Shown: positions 1-6,812, counted from the stretch's first letter. The stretch is DNA of 13,111 nt from Dehalococcoidia bacterium UBA1141 (GCA_002311385.1 DCAE01000043.1:926-14036), one strand, 5' to 3'. The notes: a model not told the origin generated them from the sequence alone. A program made the numbers and translations.

Positions 1-120
1 TACCCGCGTAGTGTCGCCGTGGCACCCGGACCCTCTTCGTCTTGCCCCAGCTGCGACGGCAGTGTCTACGTTGCAGAGGATAAGAACAACCGCATCCAGA
101 GATTTTTATTTGGGCAGTAG
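1..120 (+). CDS. C-terminal end of an NHL-repeat protein (5' end outside window)
   Basis: The frame beginning at base 1 is open to the TAG at 118-120 and encodes 39 residues. The start (YPRSVAVAPG) and the stretch DGSVYVAEDKNNRIQRF match the classic NHL beta-propeller blade, in which a P-x-x-VAV-x-x-DG-x-VYVAD strand is followed by NNRIQ-F. A short Ser/Cys-rich insert (PSSSCPSC) sits inside the blade between the two conserved strands, which is unusual. The protein ends FLFGQ right after this blade, as many NHL proteins end after their last repeat. NHL propellers are usually extracellular or scaffold domains that bind protein, RNA or sugar, and no specific role can be read from one blade. The fragment could be the end of an intact gene or another remnant, since decayed propeller DNA follows. 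Confidence 0.6.
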   Translation, partial: YPRSVAVAPGPSSSCPSCDGSVYVAEDKNNRIQRFLFGQ

Positions 121-183
121 CCGCCGCTGCCATCGGCGAGGACGATGTCAAGGCCTGCTCTCGGAAAAATGGTCCAAGTGTAA

Positions 184-206
184 AGTTAGACCTGGGCTAG
201 ACGAAG
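184..206. repeat. Short repeat, copy 1 of 2 (partner at 6813-6834)
   Basis: This 23-nt stretch and the one at 6813-6834 share AGTT, then GACCT, GGCTAGA and GAAG, with one indel and two substitutions between them. A looser match (GGGCTGGATGAA) lies at 5979-5990. It sits about 40 bp upstream of the first copy of the larger dispersed repeat, so it may be part of the same ancestral element. Confidence 0.35.
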
Positions 207-247
207 GGAAGGGTGGGTACGCCTGCATAACAGCAGCACCCCTGGCT

Positions 248-297
248 GCTATGCCTGCGACTTCTAGTTTTTCAGCCCGCCGGCTGGCGGTTAGACC
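248..297. repeat. Dispersed intergenic repeat, copy A
   Basis: This 50-bp segment starts GCTATGCCTGCGA, continues CTAGTTTTTCAGCCCGC and ends near CGGTTAGACC. It matches 6169-6218 at 43 of 50 positions without a gap. Its first 25 bases match 3498-3522 at 24 of 25. The three copies have the same orientation and all lie outside intact genes. Similarity to the 3498 copy may continue past the core, because both are followed by GACC(A/G)TTCAC. The origin is unknown. No inverted termini or transposase are visible, so it may be a decayed small mobile element or a structured intergenic repeat. Confidence 0.7.
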
Positions 298-331
298 ATT
301 CACGAACCCTAGCACCTCAGGAGATTCAGTA

Positions 332-667
332 ATGGACGCGCCTTTAGGCTGGTCACCCGACGGCACCAAAATCGCATTCTTATCTTATGCTGACCAAAGC
401 AAGGTCGCCATTCTTACCATGGCGGATAGCAGTATCGTTAAACCTTCTGCGGTTTGCTCCAGCTGCAATGGAAGTGCTCGCTTTCGTTCTTGGTCGCCGG
501 ACGGCACTAAGATTTTAATCAAATGTTAAAATCAAGATGTCCGGGAACGAATTTGTGTGATGGAACCAGACGGTGGCAATCCGACCATGTTGTCAACTCC
601 GAATTTACCGGAAGCCGTTCTTAGACATTCTGATCCACACATCGAATGGGTGTCATGGGCCAATTAG
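332..667 (+). pseudogene. PD40/TolB-type beta-propeller fragment interrupted by an in-frame stop
   Basis: From the ATG at 332 the frame reads MDAPLGWSPDGTKIAFLSY, then a second blade with SWSPDGTKILIKC, then TAA at 527-529. The same frame goes on without any shift as NQDVRERICVMEPDGGNPTML and ends at TAG 665-667. W-SPDG-KI-F followed by I-VM-DGGNP is the standard PD40/WD40-like blade of TolB-type propellers, so the stop falls inside recognisable homology. A single base change therefore appears to have broken the gene. An AGGAGA sequence at 319-324 sits 7 nt before the ATG, so a 65-residue product could still be made. No signal peptide is visible, and only about two blades remain of a domain that normally has six or more. 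I judge it a remnant; translation through the stop codon is less likely. Confidence 0.6.
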
Positions 668-1016
668 CCAAGGCGACTAGGATGTTCTGAAATCAAAACC
701 GCCAATGCTCTAACGGATAGGCAGACACGAAATTCTAGGGCGAATAGACCGCGGCGGCGAAGGCACGGTCTGCCGTACAATTTAGGAGTACTTAGGTGAG
801 TCAACTGGGTCAGACTAAATACTCAAAAGCGGTAAGCAAAAGAGTAACTATTAGCCAGCACTCCGCTGGTGATACTCTCCCGGACTGGTAAAAATATTGG
901 GTTGAGAGGTAACGCTTGCCTTCCCGTTGGTTCCCCGTCTCCCAGGTAGCGTTAGTTTTCCACTGAACGTGGCCTACAGGCATCGAAGTGCTTAGTATGG
1001 AATTCCTTGGGTAAAT
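668..1016. other. Spacer without a recognised gene, contains a long-loop inverted repeat
   Basis: No reading frame on either strand resembles a known protein. The 76-codon minus-strand frame at 810-1040 has no recognisable motif. Two structures can be seen: a small hairpin with arms CCAGC and GCTGG at about 854-868, and TAACGCT (910-916) pairing with AGCGTTA (948-954) across a 31-nt loop, with GTTTT following. The second could be part of the leader of the secreted-protein gene at 1017 or a weak terminator. No good -35/-10 pair was found. Confidence 0.4.
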
Positions 1017-3224
1017 ATGGTCCGCTACCGCTATCCACACATCATGTTCGGGCTGATCCTGCTCGGCCTCATCTTGGCAGTGTTGGCGGCCCCGTCAAGT
1101 CTTGCCGTGTCAGCGCCCCACGCCCAAGAACAGAAATCCCAGACAGTAACCGTCTATCCCACTACGCTGTCTTACGGGGACTCCATAGAGATAACCGTCA
1201 ACGGGTTCATGCCGGGATACTGGCTGTCAGCCGGAGCGGTGACGCTGGCCGGCCACCGACTACCGATCCCAGGGTATTTTGGAACGCCCGGCGAGAAGCC
1301 CGTAAGCGACATGGACGGCCGTCTGGCCTTCAAGACCACCCCTGAGGTGAACCTCCCGATAGGCACGCAGCAACTGGTCGTTGAGGTCCAGGGCAGTTTC
1401 CTGGCCAGCGCAACAGTAGAGATCCAGGGAGCCAGCCTTTCGCTCTCTCCTGCCAGCGCCGTGGCTAATCAAAGAGTGTGGGTTAGCGGCGCTGGATTCA
1501 CTCCGGCGCCAACCAGTCAAAGTCAGGCTTCGGTTAGCGTTTACCAGATAACCGGCAAGGGTGATAGTGTTCTTACCCTGGACGGGGTGGCCCTGAGGTC
1601 TCCCTATGTCGAATACCCCATATATCTGGGGCCGGGAGGTAGCCTGTATGCTCCGGTCGATATACCGACCACCGCGACCACGTCGCAGGCAGGGAGCCTG
1701 GAGGTAAGGGCCACCGACAGTCAGGGTCGCTCTGGGGTAACAAACCTTACCATCCCGGGGCACACAGCAGCCTTTACACCTGCAACTGGCTACCCCGCAG
1801 AAACGGCACGGGTCACCGGTAAGGGATTTAGGGCCAGCAACGCCTCTCTGAACATCTCCAATCATGTAGACCTGACCTATAAGTACTTGGTAGGAGGGGC
1901 CTATCACCTTTCTGTCAATCTGGGAAGCGCCCAGGTTGACGGTGAAGGCGGTTTCTCCGCCGAGTTCACTATCCCTACACAAGCCAAGATACCTTCATCC
2001 AATTCGGTCACGGTCACGCCCCGGTGGGGCGACGCCCTAACCGTTGCACACACGGTCCCAGGCCCCTCGGTGTCAGTTCATGCCAACGCGGCCTTTAACA
2101 ACGACCCCATAGACATCACGGTGAAAGGTCTCCCGCCCAATTACCCGCTGTCACCAGGCTCGGTAACCATAGGTGGCATCAATGTAGGGTTCCCCGGGTA
2201 TTACGGGCGGTCAGGATCCCGGCCCCGGACAGACGAGACCGGCGCTGCCACCTTTAGCAGCCTGGTGCCAAAGGGCGTACCAACGGGACTCCAATATATA
2301 CAGCTAACGATGCCTGCGGGTACTCAGTTCTCAGGGACCATGGTCGTCCTGAGTGGGAAGTTGGAATTTATGCCTTCCGCCGCCGTGCCTGGTGAGACGG
2401 TCCTGGTGTCCTCAGCGGACCTCAGTTCCTCTGCCAAAGGGGTGCCTGGCCTGTCCGGGAACCACCAGATCACCGGCACCTCCGATAGCCTGGTGACCTT
2501 AGCTGGGGCCAGGGTTGCCTTACCTTATCTGTCTTATCCTATCGACCTGGGTCCAGAGGGGCACCTATTCGTCCCACTGCGGATCCCAGTAAATAACACC
2601 ACTCTCGGTAGCGGTCAACTTCAGATAACCGCGGTTGACTCGGCGGGACGCGTCGCCACTGGCACCCTCTCCCTGGAAAGCCCGTCCGTCACTGCCTCGC
2701 CCACTACAGGAGTCAAGGGCAGCCAGGTAACTATCGCCGGAAAGGGTTTCATAGCCAGGAGCAGCACTCACCCGGACCTCTACAAAGTGGATATCACGTA
2801 TGACGATAAGTTGGTGGCCACCGCTACCCCGGATCACAGAGGTTCTTTCAAGGCCACCGTCACTATTAATAAAGACGCTCCCATCGGTAAGACCAACAAG
2901 GTAACCGCTAAGGTCCGAGACATGTCAATCTCGGCGTCCACCGTACACAGCGTTCCCCAGCGTCAGTTCACTGTGACGCCTGCTGCCGGCCGAGTAGGCA
3001 CAGAATTACTGGTGACCGGGTCTGGATTCCCTGCGTTCGGCCAGTTGCTATTCAAGATAGGCCACATATGGCTGGTGCTCGACCCGCCCGTACACTCCGA
3101 TCAGTACGGGAACTTCGAAACGTCCATTCGCATACCAGATCGGATTCCCCAAGGGAAGACTATAGTGTTGGCCCAGACGCGAAGCGTGTCGCTAGCTTTC
3201 AATATTCAGGTCACTGGTAGATAG
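1017..3224 (+). CDS. Secreted multi-domain Ig-like (IPT/TIG-type) repeat protein
   Basis: This is a 735-residue protein. Residues 1-10 are basic, 11-31 are hydrophobic, and an A-x-A-like cleavage region lies at about 33-37 (VSA-PHAQ), so it should be exported by Sec. The mature part is a string of beta-sandwich modules, each opening with a V-x-P-x-x-G-x-x-G-x-x-V-x-GxGF pattern (SGAGF 158-161, TGKGF 268-271, AGKGF 575-578, TGSGF 668-671). This is the signature of IPT/TIG and related Ig-like folds. The order is A (42-138), B (139-248), C (249-349), then A' (350-447), B' (448-555), C' (556-648), then a final module D (649-735). A and A' share PGY and a GY(F/Y)G loop; B and B' share QITG-SDS and Y-SYPI-LGP. 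There is no membrane anchor, sortase motif or SLH domain, so surface attachment is not explained. No Shine-Dalgarno precedes the ATG, and the next start is Met10. Likely roles are surface layer, adhesion or matrix, but none is proven. Confidence 0.85.
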   Translation: MVRYRYPHIMFGLILLGLILAVLAAPSSLAVSAPHAQEQKSQTVTVYPTTLSYGDSIEITVNGFMPGYWLSAGAVTLAGHRLPIPGYFGTPGEKPVSDMDGRLAFKTTPEVNLPIGTQQLVVEVQGSFLASATVEIQGASLSLSPASAVANQRVWVSGAGFTPAPTSQSQASVSVYQITGKGDSVLTLDGVALRSPYVEYPIYLGPGGSLYAPVDIPTTATTSQAGSLEVRATDSQGRSGVTNLTIPGHTAAFTPATGYPAETARVTGKGFRASNASLNISNHVDLTYKYLVGGAYHLSVNLGSAQVDGEGGFSAEFTIPTQAKIPSSNSVTVTPRWGDALTVAHTVPGPSVSVHANAAFNNDPIDITVKGLPPNYPLSPGSVTIGGINVGFPGYYGRSGSRPRTDETGAATFSSLVPKGVPTGLQYIQLTMPAGTQFSGTMVVLSGKLEFMPSAAVPGETVLVSSADLSSSAKGVPGLSGNHQITGTSDSLVTLAGARVALPYLSYPIDLGPEGHLFVPLRIPVNNTTLGSGQLQITAVDSAGRVATGTLSLESPSVTASPTTGVKGSQVTIAGKGFIARSSTHPDLYKVDITYDDKLVATATPDHRGSFKATVTINKDAPIGKTNKVTAKVRDMSISASTVHSVPQRQFTVTPAAGRVGTELLVTGSGFPAFGQLLFKIGHIWLVLDPPVHSDQYGNFETSIRIPDRIPQGKTIVLAQTRSVSLAFNIQVTGR
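1140..2960 (+). repeat. Duplicated three-module block inside the secreted protein gene
   Basis: Bases 1140-2063 encode modules A-B-C and bases 2064-2960 encode A'-B'-C'. The order is kept but the protein sequences have diverged strongly. The clearest pairs are QITGKGDSVLTLDGV against QITGTSDSLVTLAGA, and EYPIYLGPGGSLYAPVDIP against SYPIDLGPEGHLFVPLRIP. This points to an old tandem duplication of a roughly 300-residue unit, not to duplication of single domains. Confidence 0.75.
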
Positions 3225-3497
3225 ATCGGTCCTTTGTAGGTCCCGAGATCTCTGAGAAAATATGAAGGGGTTAGGTTAGTGGCACCTTGGTCATCGGACA
3301 TGGGAGAAACAAAGCAGGGTCACAGTTCCAGTTCTACCCTGCCAGCCAGGATTGCCAAAGCTTCAAAACAATGAGATGGGGGTTCGGGTTTCCAGTCCCG
3401 GTTCTTGGGGGTTGGATTCTCTGATTGCAGGCCGAGTTGCCTGAGAGTACCCCAGCCCCAATGGGGGGTGAGTAGGCACGGCAATATGCCGCTGACT

Positions 3498-3540
3498 GCT
3501 ATGCCTGCGACTCCTAGTTTTTATCACACCGGTTGGCGGC
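3498..3540. repeat. Dispersed intergenic repeat, copy B
   Basis: The first 25 bases (GCTATGCCTGCGACTCCTAG and a T5 run) match copy A at 24 of 25 positions. After that, CCGGTTGGCGG aligns with CCGGCTGGCGG once a 1-nt gap is allowed. The 16 nt at 3492-3507 (CTGACTGCTATGCCTG) recur with one mismatch at 6257-6272, which may be a further, mostly eroded copy. Confidence 0.65.
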
Positions 3541-3777
3541 GGGCAATAGCGCCGGACCGTTCACTGCTGGTGCCACAGTGCCCCGTGATTCTCTGATGCC
3601 GTCACCGGCGCTGGATGCTTCCAGATTTGCTGCCATCCGCACTAAATCAGTATCGCCATAGCCTCAGTTAAATTCACCGCTAAGTCCCAGCTTTATCCCC
3701 GTCCACCGGCATTGCGTAAACCAGCTTTAGTCCCCCCATGAGCGAATACCCATAGAAGCAGGAAGAGGAAAAGTTTG

Positions 3778-3799
3778 ACTTCACCTCCGATGGTGAGGT
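3778..3799. other. Stem-loop upstream of the protease gene
   Basis: ACTTCACC (3778-3785) can pair with GGTGAGGT (3792-3799), giving 8 pairs with one G-U and a 6-nt loop. On the minus strand it is followed by CAAACTTTTCC, so it could act as a weak minus-strand terminator, but no minus-strand gene is seen that would need it. Confidence 0.3.
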
Positions 3800-3922
3800 T
3801 CCGGGATACATATCCGCTCAGCGGCTAGGTAAAAATAGACAAGCTGCTCTCGGTATTTCGTTCTCTCTGGGGAATGTATCTTAATAACAAGTTGATTCTT
3901 ACTCAATTGTCTATCATTTGGG

Positions 3923-3928
3923 TATACT
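3923..3928 (+). promoter_or_regulatory. Candidate -10 element (TATACT) giving a leaderless start
   Basis: TATACT ends 6 nt before the GTG start codon at 3935, so transcription would begin at or next to the first base of that codon. No Shine-Dalgarno lies upstream of the GTG, which fits a leaderless transcript. No good -35 hexamer sits at 16-18 bp spacing. TTGTCT at 3907-3912 is only 10 bp away. Confidence 0.4.
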
Positions 3929-3934
3929 CTAACC

Positions 3935-5581
3935 GTGTTTAGGTTCATGGCATTGGTTTTCGTTGCTTTATTGGTCGGTCTCGGTTGCACGACAACCGCC
4001 GAGCCTGATATCCAAGGCACTGTCGAAGCCGCCGTCGCAGCGGCGCTCCTAACTACTATCCCGGTGGCCACGCCTGACATTGACGCAACGGTGGATGCTC
4101 GTATTAGTTTGGCGATGACCGAGATTCCCACGGCAACCGCACTACCAACGCCAACCGTTACACCAGAACTCACCGCCACCTCCATTACCCCTACCCTCAC
4201 CCCAGTCCCTACTCAGACTTATACACCTTTTCCTACTCCGACACCCACTCCCACTCCTACTCCGACACCCACGTCAACAACATTTCCCACCATGACTCCC
4301 ACGCCGGCACAGGTCCCTACTTCTACGCCCAGCATCAGCCAAATATTGGCCCGTGTCAAAAGTGCGATTGTCAGGATAGAAACCCCCGTAAGTATTGGCT
4401 CGGGGACAATCATTAGTTCGAAAGGATTGATACTCACCAACTATCACGTGGTCGAGGGATACGATAAGGTCACAGTCATGGTAGGCGATACTCACAACGT
4501 GAACGGAGAAGTTGTTGGCTACGATGACGGATTAGACTTAGCAGTGGTGAAAATTGAAGGAGGTCCTTGGACATTTCTTCCAGTCACAACAAACCGTCCG
4601 TCAGTAGGTGATGAAATATTTACGATTGGCTATGCTCTCGGTTTGGCAGGAGAAAGCACGGTAACTCAGGGATTGGTTTCAGCCCTTCGACATGAAAGTC
4701 GACGTACCTTGATTCAGACCGATGCTGCGATAAATCCAGGAAATAGCGGAGGTGCGGCCATAACATCGGATGGCCAGTTCATTGGTGTGCCGACGTCAAA
4801 GTTAGCTGATGCGGAAAATATTGGGTATTTGATTGGATTATTTAGCGTCAGCAATGACATTAATCGTCTAATGGACACGAAGGAGGAATATCGGCTGTTC
4901 GTCAACGGGCAACGAGCCGTATATCAGAATCTTATGCTATTTGTCTCCTTAGGGAGTGTTACTTTAAGTAAAGCTGCCGGGCCCAGGGATGCGTATTCTC
5001 GAAACGAAGTCGTCTCGATGGTTGCTCAGGTCCCGCTTGGTTTCCAAGTCCAGTGGAACGGGGTAGACACTAATAACGGCAATTTTGCGTCAGTAAAAAT
5101 CAACACCGACAGGTTTGTTACAGTTGATATGATACCGGTGCCTACTCTCAGACCAACTTCGACGCCCACCCCTTTCTCCCACCTAAGTGAAGGAATTACA
5201 CTGTACAGATCTGGGTCCTATAGTCTAGCTATTAACCAGTTCACATCCGCTATCCTAATTGACCCTAATTATGCCTTGGCCTACACATGGCGGGGCGATT
5301 CATATTATGAGTTAGGTCAATACCAACAAGCAATTGCAGACTATGGACGGGCAATCCAATTAGGCGCCACAGGCGTGAATTACATGAATCGTGGAGCAGC
5401 CTACTACAATACAGGTGAATACCAACTGGCACTTCTGGACTTCGACCAGAACATCGCATTGGACTCAACAAACGGAACGACCTACGCCTGGAGAGGAAAT
5501 ACCTACTACAGGATAGGGCTTTATGCTTTGGGTGATTCAGATTGGGTTAGAGCCTGTAGCTTGGATGCACAGTATTGCTAG
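3935..5581 (+). CDS. Trypsin-like (DegP/S1C-type) serine protease lipoprotein with InlB-like domain and TPR repeats
   Basis: This is a 548-residue protein starting at GTG. Residues 1-17 form a signal sequence before Cys18 (LLVGLGC), a probable but atypical lipobox, so the protein is probably anchored outside the membrane. A twice-repeated segment follows (24-46, 47-68), then a Thr-Pro linker (about 69-132). The protease domain spans roughly 135-312 with the complete triad: His171 in LTNYHVVEG, Asp201 in GLDLAVVKI, and Ser271 in AAINPGNSGGA. Oxyanion-loop glycines are present. HtrA proteins normally carry PDZ domains next. Here residues about 322-400 look like a divergent InlB B-repeat (GSVTLSKAAG, then GFQVQWNGVD, then VKINTDRFVTVDM). 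After a second short Thr-Pro linker, about four TPR units (415-447, 448-479, 480-514, 515-548) end the protein. It should cleave protein substrates outside the cell; the TPRs may recruit a partner. Met5 is an alternative start, but GTG retains the Arg3 charge. Confidence 0.85.
   Translation: MFRFMALVFVALLVGLGCTTTAEPDIQGTVEAAVAAALLTTIPVATPDIDATVDARISLAMTEIPTATALPTPTVTPELTATSITPTLTPVPTQTYTPFPTPTPTPTPTPTPTSTTFPTMTPTPAQVPTSTPSISQILARVKSAIVRIETPVSIGSGTIISSKGLILTNYHVVEGYDKVTVMVGDTHNVNGEVVGYDDGLDLAVVKIEGGPWTFLPVTTNRPSVGDEIFTIGYALGLAGESTVTQGLVSALRHESRRTLIQTDAAINPGNSGGAAITSDGQFIGVPTSKLADAENIGYLIGLFSVSNDINRLMDTKEEYRLFVNGQRAVYQNLMLFVSLGSVTLSKAAGPRDAYSRNEVVSMVAQVPLGFQVQWNGVDTNNGNFASVKINTDRFVTVDMIPVPTLRPTSTPTPFSHLSEGITLYRSGSYSLAINQFTSAILIDPNYALAYTWRGDSYYELGQYQQAIADYGRAIQLGATGVNYMNRGAAYYNTGEYQLALLDFDQNIALDSTNGTTYAWRGNTYYRIGLYALGDSDWVRACSLDAQYC
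4232..4272 (+). repeat. 24-bp tandem repeat encoding the Thr-Pro linker
   Basis: A 24-nt unit (CCTACTCCGACACCCACTCC, then CACT) at 4232-4255 is followed by 17 identical bases at 4256-4272. It encodes Thr-Pro dipeptides of the protease linker and is a likely site of copy-number variation between strains. Confidence 0.7.
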
Positions 5582-6168
5582 GCGATGATAATGGTTGCGT
5601 CCGAGTGAATGCAGGGCGAATCTCGCTTGCGGGGTTACCCACTAGTAATCGGAGGTATCCGCTCGCTAACCCCCTCCAAAAGCCAAAAGATATTTACCGC
5701 CTCCACTACCCTCTCCCTGCAATCCTCTATGCGGTGCCGGTGATGGCGAGCTTCTTGCTTTCAGCTTCAAAACGACCTGTGTTCAAGCCTTAATTCTTGC
5801 GCCCAACTCCGTCCTTATCCCCCTCGAACCTTGACGGATCGCCAACTAGTACCTCAAAGTTCCTGAAGCCAACTCCCCTCAATCCAGATACGGAGGAGGA
5901 TCGGGGATGCATACGATTGGGTAATAGATGGAACAGCTGCTGCCTGTGGCAGGCGTAATAGTGAAGGCCACACCTCCCGGGCTGGATGAATGAGGTCAGT
6001 CCAGGCAGGCTGTGTAAGACCTGTATCCGCCGATTGAGGGGTACTGGCCGAAAACGAAGAGTGATTTTAGTAGCCTTATAGCAGCCACAGTATATAAGTG
6101 TGTTAGGGCGGGCCGCTTTGAAGATCTGCCTAGTGATCCTGAGTTCGCTCCGTAGCCTACTCCTTGCG

Positions 6169-6218
6169 GCTATGCCTGCGAACCCTAGTTTTTCAGCCCG
6201 CTGCCTGACGGTTAAACC
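6169..6218. repeat. Dispersed intergenic repeat, copy C
   Basis: This 50-bp copy begins GCTATGCCTGCGA, carries CTAGTTTTTCAGCCCGC and ends CGGTTAAACC. It aligns with copy A over its whole length with 7 substitutions and no gap. It is the best-preserved partner of copy A, from which it lies 5.9 kb away in the same orientation. Confidence 0.7.
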
Positions 6219-6418
6219 CTCGACGCCTAGCAACTCTTAACACCCCAACCAAACCCCTGACTGCCATGCCTGATTGATACCAAGCTGCCTCACTGATGAC
6301 CCCCACATACTCTCTGTTACCAGCGAAAACTCCCAGGGGGCCAGTGGTAGGGTTTTAGGCGTGGTACTATGCCGCCAGGAAAAGTTCGTGGACAATCCGT
6401 GGACATTTCTGAAATGCA

Positions 6419-6447
6419 AGAGCTTCCACCGTGATGATGGAAGCTCT
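6419..6447 (-). terminator. Perfect 10-bp hairpin downstream of tRNA-Thr
   Basis: AGAGCTTCCA (6419-6428) pairs perfectly with TGGAAGCTCT (6438-6447) around a 9-nt loop. It lies 17 bp beyond the 3' end of the minus-strand tRNA gene, a normal terminator position. The following minus-strand sequence (TGCATTTC) is only mildly T-rich, so termination may be weak or Rho-assisted. Reading on the plus strand, an A6 run follows at a distance, which does not help a plus-strand terminator. Confidence 0.5.
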
Positions 6448-6463
6448 ATTCGTGCCTAAAAAA

Positions 6464-6538
6464 TGGAGCCGGTGAGGGGAGTCGAACCCTTGACCTGCGG
6501 TTTACGAAACCGCTGCTCTGCCACTGAGCTACACCGGC
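6464..6538 (-). tRNA. tRNA-Thr (anticodon CGU), CCA encoded
   Basis: The minus strand folds into a full cloverleaf of 75 nt. The acceptor arms are GCCGGTG / CACCGGC, positions 8-9 are TA, the D stem is GCTC/GAGC, the anticodon stem is GCGGT/ACCGC with loop TTCGTAA, the variable loop is AGGTC and the T loop is TTCGACT. The anticodon CGT (CGU) reads ACG, a threonine codon. The discriminator is T and the gene encodes its own CCA end. One flaw is visible: the T stem AAGGG / CCCCT has an A-C mismatch at its second pair (50:64), while the other four pairs are sound. Everything else is canonical, so the gene is probably functional. A TATACT sequence on the minus strand at 6638-6643 is a possible but distant -10. 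Confidence 0.93.
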
Positions 6539-6812
6539 TTGATGGGGGATTTAGGTTCAATCCAGCGCATCAATGAGAGTGCCCTGGAACGACTTTTCGC
6601 CAAAGGTTTGCTGAATTTTTCTGGTGAAACCTAGCCAAGTATACCATCGGAAAACCTGCAACCCCGAAGCGGTCTGCTAGAAGCCTCCAGTCCTTCGGGT
6701 CCAATTGACCCACACTATTAGCAGCCAAGATTGCCCATGCGCGCCGCTGCTACCTCGGCATATGAACGGTAATTTTGTCGTCCTTCGTTATCGTCATGAC
6801 GTGCTCGGCTCA

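Larger units (their letters stand above)
3225..3934. other. 710-bp spacer without a recognised gene
   Basis: No convincing coding region was found on either strand. The 63-codon plus frame at 3405-3596 is repeat DNA with no protein likeness. The spacer holds the second copy of the dispersed repeat (3498), an inverted pair GCAGGGT (3314-3320) / ACCCTGC (3336-3342) without a T-run, and the hairpin at 3778-3799. No clear terminator for the upstream gene is visible. Confidence 0.5.
5582..6463. other. Long spacer without a recognised gene
   Basis: Neither strand shows a protein I recognise. The 72-codon plus frame at 5575-5793 and the 147-codon minus frame at 5790-6233 lack domain motifs. The latter runs across the dispersed repeat, which explains its likeness to a frame at 148-369. 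Other content: GGGGTTA (5631-5637) pairing with TAACCCC (5667-5673) over a 29-nt loop, the third repeat copy (6169-6218), a 16-nt partial copy (6257-6272), and the hairpin at 6419-6447. A looser echo of the repeat (GCGAGCTTCTTGCTTTCAGC) may lie near 5742-5765. The region has the texture of decayed DNA. Confidence 0.45.

Noticed and set aside
148..369. Minus-strand 73-codon frame resembling the minus-strand frame at 5790-6233 (shared AEKL--AGIAAR peptide)
   Set aside because: The likeness comes from the DNA repeat copies A and C. The third copy has stops in the same frame, and neither frame shows domain motifs or a binding site.
810..1040. 76-codon minus-strand frame overlapping the start of the secreted protein gene
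   Set aside because: No protein likeness, and it overlaps the start of a well-supported gene.
4232..4272. Tandem repeat considered as a CRISPR-like array
   Set aside because: The 24-bp units abut without spacers and are in frame, encoding a Thr-Pro linker.
3781..4440. Minus-strand frames opposite the protease gene (Val/Gly-rich)
   Set aside because: They are the antisense reading of Thr-Pro codons; the plus-strand frame has full domain support.
5641..5653. CTAGTAATCG, a string also found near the 3' end of 16S rRNA
   Set aside because: Only about 10 bases match and the flanks do not resemble 16S rRNA, so it is most likely chance.
5575..5793. 72-codon plus-strand frame after the protease gene
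   Set aside because: No recognisable motif, no binding site, overlaps the end of the protease gene, and the composition looks like spacer DNA.
6638..6643. Minus-strand TATACT as the tRNA-Thr promoter
   Set aside because: It lies about 100 bp from the tRNA 5' end and lacks a -35 at normal spacing, so I do not list it as a feature.
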